Origin: Chelativorans sp. Marseille-P2723
GTDB taxonomy: Bacteria; Pseudomonadota; Alphaproteobacteria; Rhizobiales; Rhizobiaceae
Assembly: GCF_902809845.1 (NCBI RefSeq)
Contig: NZ_CADDWI010000007.1
Span: forward strand, 186,001 to 250,000
DNA length: 64,000 nucleotides
Direction: 5' to 3'
The notes below the pieces were generated by a model. The model had not been told where the DNA came from. It did no database searches and saw only the letters and a list, made by a program, of their open reading frames with translations. Positions within the stretch are counted from its first letter, which is position 1. Each line of letters opens with the position of its first letter. This document shows positions 1 through 9,733 of the stretch, piece by piece. The position numbers were made by a program, and so were the translations under genes.

Positions 1-1
1 G

Positions 2-1123
<1,122 letters not shown>

Positions 1124-1188
1124 CTTGACCAAGCTTGCGGCCTGGAATGTTGCCGGGCCGCCGCTACCTTAGGAAGAAGCGACAAGAC

Positions 1189-2124
1189 ATGACACTGATT
1201 GAGCGTACAGATGTAAACGGCGATACCGGCCGCCTCTCCGAGGCTACCGCTGCCGACTATGTCGCGCTTCTGAAGCCGCGTGTCATGTCGCTTGTCATTT
1301 TTACTGCCTTTGTCGGCATCGTACTGGCGCCGGCGAACGCCAATCCCATGCTTGCTTTCATTTCCCTGCTGGCAATTGCCGTGGGGGCTGGAGCGTCCGG
1401 GTCGCTCAACATGTGGTACGACGCCGACATCGATATAAAGATGTCGCGCACGGCGGGGCGGCCTGTACCGGCCGGCCGCATCACGCCTGGCGAGGCGTTG
1501 GGCTTCGGCCTCGTTCTTGCCGGCTTTTCCGTTGCTACGCTGGGCCTGATGGCCAACTGGGTGGCTGCCTCGCTGCTCGCCTTCACCATTTTCTTCTACG
1601 CCGTCATCTATACGATGTGGCTGAAACGGCTGACGCCGCAGAACATCGTCATCGGCGGGGCGGCCGGCTCCCTTCCGCCGGTTGTCGGCTGGGCAGCCGT
1701 GACCGGTTCGGTGAGCCTGGAAAGCCTTGTGCTTTTCCTCATCATCTTCCTGTGGACGCCGCCGCATTTCTGGGCACTCGCGCTGTTCAAGACGAATGAC
1801 TATGCCCAGGCCGGGGTGCCCATGATGCCGAATGTTCGCGGAGAGGCGCATACCCGCAAGCAGATCTTCGCCTACTCCGTTCTGCTGGCGGCCAGCGGCA
1901 TACTGCCCACAGTGCTCGGTTTTGCGGGCCTTGCCTATGGTGTGGTGGCGGCTGGCCTTGGAGTGGGGTTTGTCTGGTACGCCTGGCGTGTTCTGACCAT
2001 GCGCGATGACGACCGCGCAAAGGCGCCGGCGAAAGCATTGTTCGGCTACTCTCTTGTCTATCTGTTCGCCATTTTCGCCGCGCTTCTCGTGGAGGAAATG
2101 CTAGCCCGCTTCGGAGCCTGGTAA
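1189..2124 (+). CDS. ctaB: Protoheme IX farnesyltransferase (heme o synthase)
   Basis: Adds a farnesyl group to protoheme IX to make heme O, the precursor of heme A for the oxidase encoded alongside. It is a polytopic UbiA-family prenyltransferase with about nine hydrophobic segments. The prenyl-diphosphate motif is seen as NMWYDADID followed by the conserved [11 protein letters not shown] chose the ATG at 1189 (MTLIERTD) because AGGAAG lies about 13 bases upstream; an in-frame ATG at 1135 would add 18 basic residues not expected in the family. From 1189 the product is 311 residues, a normal length. Its stop overlaps the coxF start (TAATG), which indicates translational coupling. Confidence 0.95.
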   Translation: MTLIERTDVNGDTGRLSEATAADYVALLKPRVMSLVIFTAFVGIVLAPANANPMLAFISLLAIAVGAGASGSLNMWYDADIDIKMSRTAGRPVPAGRITPGEALGFGLVLAGFSVATLGLMANWVAASLLAFTIFFYAVIYTMWLKRLTPQNIVIGGAAGSLPPVVGWAAVTGSVSLESLVLFLIIFLWTPPHFWALALFKTNDYAQAGVPMMPNVRGEAHTRKQIFAYSVLLAASGILPTVLGFAGLAYGVVAAGLGVGFVWYAWRVLTMRDDDRAKAPAKALFGYSLVYLFAIFAALLVEEMLARFGAW

Positions 2125-2282
2125 TGCCGGAGCAAGAGCGGATCAAACCAACGGAGAAACAGCTCAAGGCGCGGCGCAACCGCTCCATCGCCATCGCGCT
2201 TGCACTGGCTGCCTTCGTCATCATCGTCTATCTAGGCAGCCTGATGAAGCTCGGGCCTGCCGTGTTCGATAGGGCAATGTGA
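2124..2282 (+). CDS. coxF: CoxF-like small membrane protein
   Basis: A 52-residue frame that starts on the last base of ctaB (TAATG) and ends five bases before ctaG. The sequence begins [13 protein letters not shown], has a basic stretch (KARRNRS), then one hydrophobic helix (about residues 21-42) and a short polar tail. Size, position between ctaB and ctaG and the charged-N-terminus/single-helix layout match the small CoxF proteins of rhizobial and Rhodobacter cox operons, thought to act in oxidase assembly. The exact role is not defined by the sequence. It is easily missed by length-based gene callers. Confidence 0.85.
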   Translation: MPEQERIKPTEKQLKARRNRSIAIALALAAFVIIVYLGSLMKLGPAVFDRAM

Positions 2283-2286
2283 GGCA

Positions 2287-2883
2287 ATGAGGACGACCAT
2301 GGAAAACAGCAATCGCCGCAATCTTGGCGTAGCCGTCATTTGTGCCGGCGTGTTCGCGGGCATGGTGGGCCTCTCCTTCGCCGCAGTGCCGCTTTACAGG
2401 CTTTTCTGCCAAGTTACAGGCTTCGGGGGCACGACCCAGCGCGTTACGCAGTATTCAGACACGATTCTCGATCAGACGATTACCGTCCGCTTCGATGCCA
2501 ATACTAACGGCCTTCCGTGGAATTTCCGTCCCAAGCAGAGGGAAGTGACAATCAGAATTGGCGAGACTACGGAGGTCGCCTATCTAGCCGAGAACATCGG
2601 CCCAACGGCAACCTCCGGGACGGCAACGTTCAACGTCACCCCGCCCTTGGCAGGTGGATATTTCAATAAGGTCGAATGCTTCTGCTTTACTGAGCAGGAG
2701 CTTCAACCGGGCCAGACTTACGAGATGCCGGTGCAGTTCTTCATCGACCCTGAGATCGTCAATGTACGGGAACTCAGCAAGAGCAACACCATAACCCTTT
2801 CCTACACCTTCTATCCGCTGCAGCAGGAGACGGCAGAGACGCCGGCCGCCGGTGCAGCCAAGAGACCAGAGCTCGGGGGATAA
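2287..2883 (+). CDS. ctaG: Cytochrome c oxidase assembly protein CtaG (Cox11)
   Basis: Periplasmic copper chaperone that delivers copper to the CuB site of subunit I. The N-terminus carries one membrane anchor (about residues 13-35, ending in FAAVPLYRLFCQVTG), followed by an immunoglobulin-like beta domain containing the copper-binding CFCF motif in KVECFCFTEQ (about residue 120). Length (198 residues) is typical. An internal ATG at 2299, preceded by GAGGA at 2289-2293 with five-base spacing, may be the true start; the outer ATG at 2287 has its GAGG only two bases away. It sits between coxF and ctaE, as in other alphaproteobacteria. Confidence 0.95.
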   Translation: MRTTMENSNRRNLGVAVICAGVFAGMVGLSFAAVPLYRLFCQVTGFGGTTQRVTQYSDTILDQTITVRFDANTNGLPWNFRPKQREVTIRIGETTEVAYLAENIGPTATSGTATFNVTPPLAGGYFNKVECFCFTEQELQPGQTYEMPVQFFIDPEIVNVRELSKSNTITLSYTFYPLQQETAETPAAGAAKRPELGG

Positions 2884-2885
2884 TC

Positions 2886-3770
2886 ATGGCAGAAGCCCAC
2901 GCGAAGAATCACGACTACCACATCATCGATCCAAGCCCGTGGCCCTTCATCGGCTCTATAGGTGCGCTGGTGATGGCCCTTGGCGGTATCGCCTGGATGC
3001 GGTCGTCCATGGGCGCCACCTTCCCGCTACTCGGCGTGGATCTGGCAAAGGCCAATTACTGGCTGTTCTTCATTGGTGTGCTTATCGTTCTTTATACGAT
3101 GTTCTCCTGGTGGAGCGACACGGTAAAGGAGGCGCATGAAGGGCATCATACCCGCGTGGTATCGCTGCATCTGCGCTACGGCATGATCATGTTCATCGCC
3201 TCGGAGCTGATGTTCTTCGTAGCATGGTTCTGGGCTTTCTTCGATGCGAGCCTTTTCCCCGGCGACGCAGCGCAGGTCAGCAGATCCGAATTCACGGGCG
3301 GGGAGTGGCCGCCGCAGGGCATCGAGGTGCTCGATCCCTTCCACCTGCCGCTGTACAACACCATTATCCTGCTGCTTTCGGGCACAACAGTCACATGGGC
3401 GCACCATGCGGTGCTTGAGAACGACCGCAGGGGACTTGTGTGGGGACTTGCGCTGACCGTAGCGCTCGGCATTCTGTTCAGCTTCGTGCAGATCTATGAA
3501 TACATGCACGCGCCTTTCTCCTTCAGCAATTCGATCTACGGCGCGACCTTCTACATGACGACTGGCTTCCACGGGTTCCACGTCTTTATCGGTACGGTCT
3601 TCCTCGCGGTGTGCCTATTCAGGGCGATTGCAGGACATTTCACGCCCCAGCAGCATTTCGGCCTGGAAGCTGCAGCCTGGTACTGGCACTTTGTGGACGT
3701 TGTCTGGCTGTTCCTTTTCGCCTTCATGTACGTCTGGGCTTCGGTGGGCGCGGACATCGCTCCCCACTAA
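2886..3770 (+). CDS. ctaE: Cytochrome c oxidase subunit III
   Basis: Third core subunit of the aa3 oxidase, which stabilises the catalytic core and helps proton uptake. At 294 residues it has the usual seven hydrophobic helices. Family hallmarks are the early segment HDYHIIDPSPWPF, the conserved ELMFFVAWFWAFF helix with its membrane glutamate, TVTWAHHAV, and the C-terminal WYWHFVDVVWLFLF. The start lies two bases after the ctaG stop, so it is translated from the same message. Nothing abnormal is visible. Confidence 0.97.
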   Translation: MAEAHAKNHDYHIIDPSPWPFIGSIGALVMALGGIAWMRSSMGATFPLLGVDLAKANYWLFFIGVLIVLYTMFSWWSDTVKEAHEGHHTRVVSLHLRYGMIMFIASELMFFVAWFWAFFDASLFPGDAAQVSRSEFTGGEWPPQGIEVLDPFHLPLYNTIILLLSGTTVTWAHHAVLENDRRGLVWGLALTVALGILFSFVQIYEYMHAPFSFSNSIYGATFYMTTGFHGFHVFIGTVFLAVCLFRAIAGHFTPQQHFGLEAAAWYWHFVDVVWLFLFAFMYVWASVGADIAPH

Positions 3771-3802
3771 GCGGTAAGGCGACGTCACAGCAATAGTCCC
3801 GT

Positions 3803-3836
3803 ATATGGCCGCCACCGGACAAGTTGGCGGCCATAT
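3803..3836 (+). terminator. Perfect 12-bp hairpin after ctaE
   Basis: ATATGGCCGCCA at 3803-3814 pairs perfectly with TGGCGGCCATAT at 3825-3836 around a 10-base loop. It lies 33 bases after the ctaE stop and 45 bases before the DUF983 start. There is no T tract on the + strand, so it is either a weak or attenuating terminator or an mRNA-processing/stability element that separates the structural cox genes from DUF983-surf1. Confidence 0.5.
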
Positions 3837-3880
3837 CGCGAATGGAGCTTGCTCAGTACGACGCCAGTTTGCGGTGATGA

Positions 3881-4273
3881 ATGACTGAAGACAGTTCTGC
3901 AGGAATGGATGACGCCGGGATAGTGCGGGCTGGCCTGTTGGGGCGCTGCCCACATTGCGGCGCTGGAAAGCTGTTTTGCGGCTTCCTTTCCCTTGCCGAG
4001 CGCTGTGAAGAATGCCGGCTCGACTTCAGTTTTGCCGATGCGGGAGACGGCCCCGCCGTTTTTGTCATTCTGCTCATCGGCTTCGTGATCGTCGGACTGG
4101 CGCTCTGGCTCGAAGTATCCACCGGCGCCCCTTTGTGGCTCCACCTGGTCCTTTGGATTCCGCTCGCGCTGATCCTTTGCCTGACTGCTCTTAGGACGCT
4201 GAAGGGTCTTCTGATTGCGCTGCAGTTCCGAAATAATGCGGCGGAGGGGCGGCTCGGCGAGAAGGGACGATGA
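3881..4273 (+). CDS. DUF983 family membrane protein
   Basis: A 130-residue protein of the DUF983 family, commonly found between ctaE and surf1 in alphaproteobacteria and presumed to assist oxidase biogenesis. Two zinc-knuckle-like cysteine pairs (CPHC near residue 23, CEEC near residue 43) precede two hydrophobic segments (about residues 60-80 and 85-105). The stop overlaps the surf1 start (ATGA). The role is inferred from context; the cysteines suggest metal binding. Confidence 0.9.
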   Translation: MTEDSSAGMDDAGIVRAGLLGRCPHCGAGKLFCGFLSLAERCEECRLDFSFADAGDGPAVFVILLIGFVIVGLALWLEVSTGAPLWLHLVLWIPLALILCLTALRTLKGLLIALQFRNNAAEGRLGEKGR

Positions 4274-5022
4274 CAGTCAGCCGATCAAATGGCGGTCGAC
4301 GAACGTGGCTGCTTCTGGCGTTCAGCATTCCGGCGCTCGCACTGCTCCTGGCGCTGGGTACGTGGCAGGTGCAGCGCCTGCACTGGAAAGAGGCGTTGCT
4401 GGCGCGGATGGATGAACGGATTGCGAGCGAGCCGGTATCTCTTGAGGAGATCGCAGCTCTTGCCGCGCAAGGACAGGATGTCGATTACCGGCCGACCAAG
4501 CTGGAAGGCACGTTTCTGCATAACTCTGAGCGCCATTATTTCGCCACCTGGCAGGGTCAATCCGGCTTTTTCGTCCATACTCCGCTCAGGCTTCCTGACG
4601 ACCACGTTATTTTCGTGAACCGGGGCTTCGTTCCCTATGATCGCAAGGACCCGGCGACGCGGGCGGAAGGGCAGGTTGCTGGCGTTGTCCAGATTTCGGG
4701 ACTTGCACGCGTCGCACCGGAGGAAAAGCCCTCCTTTATCGTGCCGGACAACGATCCGTCGAAGAACATCTTTTACTGGAAGGACCTTCCGGCCATGGCT
4801 CGTTCTGCCGGGCTTGCCGGGGCGGACGTTCTTCCCTTTTATGTGGATGCGGATGATGCTGAGAACCCCGGCGGTTTGCCAGTGGGCGGCGTCACGCTCT
4901 TAAACCTGCCCAACAATCACCTGCAATATGCGATCACATGGTACGGGCTGGCATTTGCGCTTGTCTGTGTGCTAGCGGTCTGGTTCTGGCGCGGCGGGAC
5001 GGACCGGGACAGACAGGCTTGA
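4270..5022 (+). CDS. SURF1 family cytochrome oxidase biogenesis protein
   Basis: SURF1 proteins help insert heme a into oxidase subunit I. The 250-residue product has the family topology: a membrane segment near the N-terminus (LAFSIPALALLLALGTWQ, about residues 15-32), a periplasmic domain with the conserved FVNRGFVPYDRKDP near residue 115, and a second membrane segment near the C-terminus (AITWYGLAFALVCVLAVWFW). It overlaps the DUF983 stop by four bases and closes the cox cluster. Confidence 0.95.
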   Translation: MTVSRSNGGRRTWLLLAFSIPALALLLALGTWQVQRLHWKEALLARMDERIASEPVSLEEIAALAAQGQDVDYRPTKLEGTFLHNSERHYFATWQGQSGFFVHTPLRLPDDHVIFVNRGFVPYDRKDPATRAEGQVAGVVQISGLARVAPEEKPSFIVPDNDPSKNIFYWKDLPAMARSAGLAGADVLPFYVDADDAENPGGLPVGGVTLLNLPNNHLQYAITWYGLAFALVCVLAVWFWRGGTDRDRQA

Positions 5023-5074
5023 CAGCAGCGGCAAACCTGACCCACCTACCGGCGGTATTGGAGCTTAGCGGACG

Positions 5075-6085
5075 ATGTCGGAAATTCAGAAAAAGCAGAA
5101 GCTGACGGTGCGGCTTTGCGGCCCACGCGGCTTTTGCGCCGGTGTCGACCGGGCGATCCAGATTGTCGTGCTCGCGCTCAAGAAATATGGTGCGCCGGTT
5201 TATGTGCGCCATGAAATCGTCCACAACCGTTACGTTGTGGAAGGACTGCAGGAGCGCGGCGCGGTCTTTGTGGAAGAACTGGACGAGATTCCGGCAGAGC
5301 ACGCTGACCGCCCCGTCGTCTTTTCTGCGCACGGGGTTCCAAAGGCCGTGCCGGCGGACGCCAAAGCGCGCAATCTGTTCTATCTGGATGCGACCTGCCC
5401 GCTGGTTTCCAAGGTGCACAAGCAGGCCATGCGCCACCAACGCCTGGGGCGTCATGTACTGCTCATCGGCCATGCCGGGCATCCGGAGGTGATTGGCACT
5501 ATGGGGCAGTTGCCGGAAGGCGCGGTTACGCTCATAGAGACGGTGGGGGATGCAACCCGCTTTACGCCTCCGGTAGGGCAGGAGTTGGGTTTCGTCACGC
5601 AGACGACACTTTCCGTCGAGGACACGGCGCAGATCATCGAGGCACTTCAAAAGCGTTTCCCCGAGCTTCAGGCACCGTCGGCCGAATCGATCTGCTACGC
5701 AACGACCAACCGGCAGGATGCGGTCAAGAAGGCTGCTCCCGGTGCAGACCTTTTTCTGGTCGTGGGTGCTCCCAATTCGTCCAACTCCCGTCGCCTCGTC
5801 GAGGTGGCAGAAAGGGCCGGAGCGGCACGCGCGCTGCTTGTACAAAGGGCGTCGGAAATCCCGTGGGAAGAACTCGGTGCGATCTCGGTGCTGGGTCTTT
5901 CGGCAGGCGCTTCTGCACCCGAGATCATCGTCGAGGAGATTATCGACGCTTTCGCGGAACGCTATGATGTAACGGTAGATTTGGCCGTGACTGCGGTGGA
6001 AAGGGAGACCTTTCCGGTCATGCGGGAGCTTCGCGACGTGGAACTTACCAAGACGGACATGGCCTTCGTGAATGGCTTGGGCTGA
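5075..6085 (+). CDS. ispH: 4-hydroxy-3-methylbut-2-enyl diphosphate reductase
   Basis: Last enzyme of the MEP isoprenoid pathway; it converts HMBPP to IPP and DMAPP with an iron-sulfur cluster. The three cluster cysteines are visible in [13 protein letters not shown] (about residue 16), DATCPLVSK (about residue 107) and [10 protein letters not shown] (about residue 207). The conserved AHGVP and GHAGHPEV motifs are intact. At 336 residues it is full length. It lies 52 bases after surf1 on the same strand, followed by thrB and rnhA; this order is common in rhizobia. Confidence 0.97.
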   Translation: MSEIQKKQKLTVRLCGPRGFCAGVDRAIQIVVLALKKYGAPVYVRHEIVHNRYVVEGLQERGAVFVEELDEIPAEHADRPVVFSAHGVPKAVPADAKARNLFYLDATCPLVSKVHKQAMRHQRLGRHVLLIGHAGHPEVIGTMGQLPEGAVTLIETVGDATRFTPPVGQELGFVTQTTLSVEDTAQIIEALQKRFPELQAPSAESICYATTNRQDAVKKAAPGADLFLVVGAPNSSNSRRLVEVAERAGAARALLVQRASEIPWEELGAISVLGLSAGASAPEIIVEEIIDAFAERYDVTVDLAVTAVERETFPVMRELRDVELTKTDMAFVNGLG

Positions 6086-6139
6086 GGCCGTGCCCGTCAT
6101 GATCATCCGACGGAAATTTCCTCGATTCCGGATCTAATT

Positions 6140-7108
6140 GTGGCCGTTTATACCGACATCTGCGAAGAAGATCTGGGCGTTTTTCTCGCCTCCTATTCCC
6201 TTGGTGAGCTGTTGTCCTTCAAGGGCATTGCGGAGGGAACGGAGAACTCGAATTTTCTGCTTCACACCAGCACCGGCGCATACATCCTCACCCTTTACGA
6301 ACGCAGGGTGGATAAAGCCGATCTGCCTTTCTTTCTTGGCCTTATGGAGCATCTTGCGCGTAAGGGGATCAATTGTCCGCTGCCGGTTCACCGCCGGGAT
6401 GGTGACGTGATCGGCGTTCTTGCGGGACGGCCCGCGGCGATCATCACTTTTCTTGAAGGCGTGTGGGTGCGCCGTTCGACTCCGGAGCACTGCCGGGCCG
6501 TTGGTAGGGCGCTTGCAGAGATGCATGAAGCGGCCGCGGACTTTCCGATGCGGCGCGAGAACTCACTCTCGCCCTCCGCTTGGGGGCGGCTGTGGGAAGA
6601 AGCAAAGCCCGGCGCCGACGAGGTGGAGCCTGGTCTTGTTGGTGAGGTCGAGGCCAATCTTGAGGAGATTTTACGACGATGGCCCAGCGGCCTGCTTGCA
6701 GGCGTCATCCATGCTGATCTTTTCCCGGACAATGTTTTCTTCCTGGGGAAGGAGCTCTCCGGTCTCATCGACTTCTATTTCGCCTGCAATGATCTTTTGG
6801 CTTATGATCTGGCTATCTGCCTCAATGCATGGTGCTTCGAAAAGGACATCTCGTTCAATCTGACGAAGGGCGCGGCACTTCTTGGCGGTTACCAGAGCGT
6901 ACGACCGCTCACGCCAGAGGAAATTGAAGCGCTGCCGCTTCTCGCTCGCGGGGCGGCGCTGCGCTTCATGCTGACGCGGCTGTATGACTGGCTGACCATT
7001 CCCGATGGCCCGATGGTGCAGAAGCGCGACCCGATGGAGTATGTGCGTCGCATGCGCTTTCACCGTCAGATCGCATCTGCCTCCGAGTATGGAATCGGAA
7101 TTTCATGA
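6140..7108 (+). CDS. thrB: Homoserine kinase (ThrB_2 type)
   Basis: Phosphorylates homoserine in threonine synthesis. This is the aminoglycoside-phosphotransferase-fold version typical of rhizobia rather than the GHMP kinase. It starts with GTG at 6140 ([13 protein letters not shown]). Kinase-fold signatures are an N-terminal [14 protein letters not shown] segment, the catalytic loop [14 protein letters not shown] (about residue 190) and the metal-binding [11 protein letters not shown]. Length is 322 residues. Its stop overlaps the rnhA start (ATGA). Threonine synthase, the next enzyme, is encoded about 8 kb away on the other strand. Confidence 0.93.
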   Translation: MAVYTDICEEDLGVFLASYSLGELLSFKGIAEGTENSNFLLHTSTGAYILTLYERRVDKADLPFFLGLMEHLARKGINCPLPVHRRDGDVIGVLAGRPAAIITFLEGVWVRRSTPEHCRAVGRALAEMHEAAADFPMRRENSLSPSAWGRLWEEAKPGADEVEPGLVGEVEANLEEILRRWPSGLLAGVIHADLFPDNVFFLGKELSGLIDFYFACNDLLAYDLAICLNAWCFEKDISFNLTKGAALLGGYQSVRPLTPEEIEALPLLARGAALRFMLTRLYDWLTIPDGPMVQKRDPMEYVRRMRFHRQIASASEYGIGIS

Positions 7109-7542
7109 AGCGGGTCGACATCTTTACCGATGGCGCCTGCTCCGGCAATCCCGGCCCCGGCGGCTGGGGCGCGATTCTGCGCTACAACGGTGTGGAAAAG
7201 GAGCTTTCAGGTGGAGAACTCCTGACCACCAACAACCGCATGGAACTGACCGCAGCCCTACAAGCGCTGACTGCGCTGAAGGAGCCGTGCGAAGTACATC
7301 TGCACACCGATAGCAGTTACCTGCGTGACGGCATTTCAAGCTGGATCGAGAAATGGAAGCGCAACGGCTGGCGGACGGCGGACGGAAAACCTGTGAGAAA
7401 TGCTGAGCTTTGGCAGGCGCTCGACGAAGCGCGCCGTCGGCATCAGGTGCACTGGCACTGGGTGCGCGGCCATGCGGGCCACGTGGAGAACGAACGTGCC
7501 GACGCGCTGGCGCGCGCCGGCATGGCGCCATTCAAGAAATAG
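7105..7542 (+). CDS. rnhA: Ribonuclease HI
   Basis: Cleaves the RNA strand of RNA-DNA hybrids. The 145-residue protein has the complete set of type 1 RNase H motifs: [15 protein letters not shown] with the first catalytic aspartate, NNRMELTA with the glutamate, HTDSSYL, and the C-terminal [15 protein letters not shown]. It is coupled to thrB by a four-base overlap. The stop lies one base before the end of the convergent peroxiredoxin gene, so there is no room for a dedicated terminator. Confidence 0.97.
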   Translation: MKRVDIFTDGACSGNPGPGGWGAILRYNGVEKELSGGELLTTNNRMELTAALQALTALKEPCEVHLHTDSSYLRDGISSWIEKWKRNGWRTADGKPVRNAELWQALDEARRRHQVHWHWVRGHAGHVENERADALARAGMAPFKK

Positions 7543-7543
7543 G

Positions 7544-8029
7544 TCAGAGCTGCTCCAGGATCCGCGCTGCCCCGCTGCTAACCACCTTGCCGGGCGCCTC
7601 CTCGACGTTCAGTTCCTTCACGATGCCGTCCTCTACGATCATCGAGAAGCGCTTGCATCGTGTGCCGAGGCCGCCGGCGGTGAGATCAAGGTTCAATCCC
7701 AACGCGCGGGTAAAGGTGCCGTTGCCATCCGCAAGAAATACCAGCTTGTCCTCCGCCCCGGTAAAGCGTGCCCAAGCGCCCATGACGTGCTGATCGTTGA
7801 CCGCAAGGACGGCGATGGCATCCACGCCGCGCGCGCGGATCGCATCATGGTTCTCAACAAAGCCTGGCACGTGACTGTTGCTGCATGTGGGCGTGAAAGC
7901 TCCCGGAACGCCGAACAGGACGATCTTGCGCCCGCTGAAGAAGTCGGCCGTGCTGAGTTCTTCAGCTCCGTCAGGCGTTGCCTTCCTGATCGTCTCGTCA
8001 GGCACCTTTTGGCCAACGGAAATGGTCAT
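7544..8029 (-). CDS. Peroxiredoxin (Prx5-like)
   Basis: Thiol peroxidase of the Prx5/AhpC-TSA family that reduces peroxides using thioredoxin or glutathione. The peroxidatic cysteine sits in PGAFTPTCSNSH (about residue 50), the classical Prx5 motif. A second cysteine occurs in GTRCKRFSM (about residue 127). At 161 residues it is a complete stand-alone protein with no glutaredoxin fusion and no signal peptide, so it acts in the cytoplasm. A good Shine-Dalgarno (AGGAG) precedes the ATG. It converges on rnhA. Confidence 0.93.
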   Translation of the reverse strand: MTISVGQKVPDETIRKATPDGAEELSTADFFSGRKIVLFGVPGAFTPTCSNSHVPGFVENHDAIRARGVDAIAVLAVNDQHVMGAWARFTGAEDKLVFLADGNGTFTRALGLNLDLTAGGLGTRCKRFSMIVEDGIVKELNVEEAPGKVVSSGAARILEQL

Positions 8030-8143
8030 GCAGCAGTCTCCTCAAGTGGGTTGGATAAAATTGCACGAGCGCAGCCTAATAGGCGCATGCAGGTGCTAGG
8101 GTCGCCGCTCCTGGGATGATCGTCAAGTGCGTTCGATTGTCTA

Positions 8144-8947
8144 TCAGGGGGAGAGGTGAATTCTACCCGCCACCGCTTCGTCTCCCGCCACGAGCGTGTA
8201 ATCCAATTTAGTTGTAATCTCGGCGGCTTCCCTGGCGTGAAGAATATCTGCCGAGAAAGTCGCACGATCTCCCCGGCGGCCCTGAAGCTTGGTGAAGGAA
8301 AGCTGCAAAGCGTCCGGCGGAGCGACGAAGAGAACCGGTTCTGCCGAACCCTCGGGGAGTTCCACCTCGAACAGGACCTGCACGCCCTGCCTTCGGGCTG
8401 AAAGGAGCTGAAAACCTCTGCGAGCATCCGCCGGAAGGCCGGCAAAGGCTGCATTCACGATAGCGGCATGCTCCGGCTCAAAGGTGTAGGCGCCTGCATC
8501 GAAAGAGAAGGGCATTTCCACCGGTATGCAGATCATTTCGCAGATGCCCAGAAAAATGCTCCCTTCCAGCACGCCTGCAGCTTCAGGCTCAGATAGGGTG
8601 AAGATAACGGGCAGGGTGACCGGATGCGGATAGCCAGCCCATTCTGCATAGGGATCGCTGATGCGTTGCGGGGCGGGAAAAAAGATCTCCGCATCAACAG
8701 CGAGTTGGGAGGGCTTTAGTTCGATCTGCGGCGGAATCCCAGCCTCGCCGGGGTTGCGCCAGTAGGTTTTCCATCCCGGATTCAGCTTGATTTCGACGGC
8801 ACCGCGAAGCCTGCCCGCTTCATCGGAAAGGCCGGAGGTGACAAGCCGCAACGATCCGCCTTCAACTTCCATCCAGTTGGTTGAGGCAGACATGGCGGGC
8901 AGCGGTGCAAAGGCGATTGCAAGGAAAAGACAGATGGGACGAAGCAT
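8144..8947 (-). CDS. Exported DsbD-N-terminal-domain-like protein
   Basis: A 267-residue protein with a cleavable signal peptide (MLRPICLFLAIAFAPLPAMSA). The mature part matches the family annotated as protein-disulfide reductase DsbD domain (PF11412), with the hallmark LNPGWKTYWRNPGEAGIPP near residue 55 and LGICEMICIP near residue 132, where two cysteines could form the redox pair. The membrane and thioredoxin domains of full DsbD are absent, so a disulfide-exchange role in the periplasm is only inferred. It is followed on the same strand by the peroxiredoxin gene. Confidence 0.8.
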   Translation of the reverse strand: MLRPICLFLAIAFAPLPAMSASTNWMEVEGGSLRLVTSGLSDEAGRLRGAVEIKLNPGWKTYWRNPGEAGIPPQIELKPSQLAVDAEIFFPAPQRISDPYAEWAGYPHPVTLPVIFTLSEPEAAGVLEGSIFLGICEMICIPVEMPFSFDAGAYTFEPEHAAIVNAAFAGLPADARRGFQLLSARRQGVQVLFEVELPEGSAEPVLFVAPPDALQLSFTKLQGRRGDRATFSADILHAREAAEITTKLDYTLVAGDEAVAGRIHLSP

Positions 8948-9089
8948 GGGTGCAAAATATGAGCCGCTTTCGGTAGCGCAAGCGCTAATGTACGATGTTG
9001 CTTCATTTTCACGTGAGCAGACGGCTTCAAAATGGCCTGTCGTTGCGTTCCGTCTTTCAAGCGAATCCTAAACGCGATAAGTTTCTCCC

Positions 9090-9698
9090 ATGGAACGGAA
9101 ATCCGCAGTGATCGAGCCTCAGGAAGGGATGACCCTCAAGGACCACTTTCTGATCGCCATGCCTGGCATGCGCGATGAACGCTTCGCGCGCTCCGTCATC
9201 TATCTTTGCGCCCACAATTCCGAAGGCGCTATGGGTCTCATCATCAACCAGACGCAGCAGCTGGACTTTGTCGATATTCTTGTAGAACTTGGCATTCTGG
9301 AGCGAAGTCAGTCGATCCGGCTTCCCGCCCGTGCACGGAATATGGCCGTTCGCAATGGCGGTCCAGTTGACCGCAGCCGCGGTTTCGTCCTGCACAGCGG
9401 CGATTATATGGTCGACTCTTCCCTGCCTGTTTCAGAACAGGTCTGCCTGACAGCCACCATGGATATTCTGCGGGCGATCTCCACGGGCGACGGACCGCGG
9501 CAAGCGCTGATGGCGCTGGGCTATTCTGGCTGGGGCGCAGGTCAGCTCGAAGCGGAGATCGTGGAGAATGGCTGGCTCGCCTGCCAGGCCAATCCGGACC
9601 TGCTTTTCGATGGAGAGATCGACACGATCTATGATCGTATACTGGCCTCCATCGGTGTCGATCTGGCGCATCTGAGCAGCTTCACCGGCCGCGCCTGA
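9090..9698 (+). CDS. YqgE/AlgH family protein
   Basis: A 202-residue member of the UPF0301 (YqgE/AlgH) family. Hallmarks are [20 protein letters not shown] near residue 27, the GAMGLIINQ motif and [14 protein letters not shown] near residue 148. The molecular function is not established. The ATG at 9090 has no clear ribosome binding site; an alternative ATG lies at 9129 just after AGGAAGG. It converges with the EAL-domain gene. Confidence 0.93.
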   Translation: MERKSAVIEPQEGMTLKDHFLIAMPGMRDERFARSVIYLCAHNSEGAMGLIINQTQQLDFVDILVELGILERSQSIRLPARARNMAVRNGGPVDRSRGFVLHSGDYMVDSSLPVSEQVCLTATMDILRAISTGDGPRQALMALGYSGWGAGQLEAEIVENGWLACQANPDLLFDGEIDTIYDRILASIGVDLAHLSSFTGRA

Positions 9699-9733
9699 CC
9701 GTTGAAAACCGACTTTCCGGCAGGCTGTCGAGT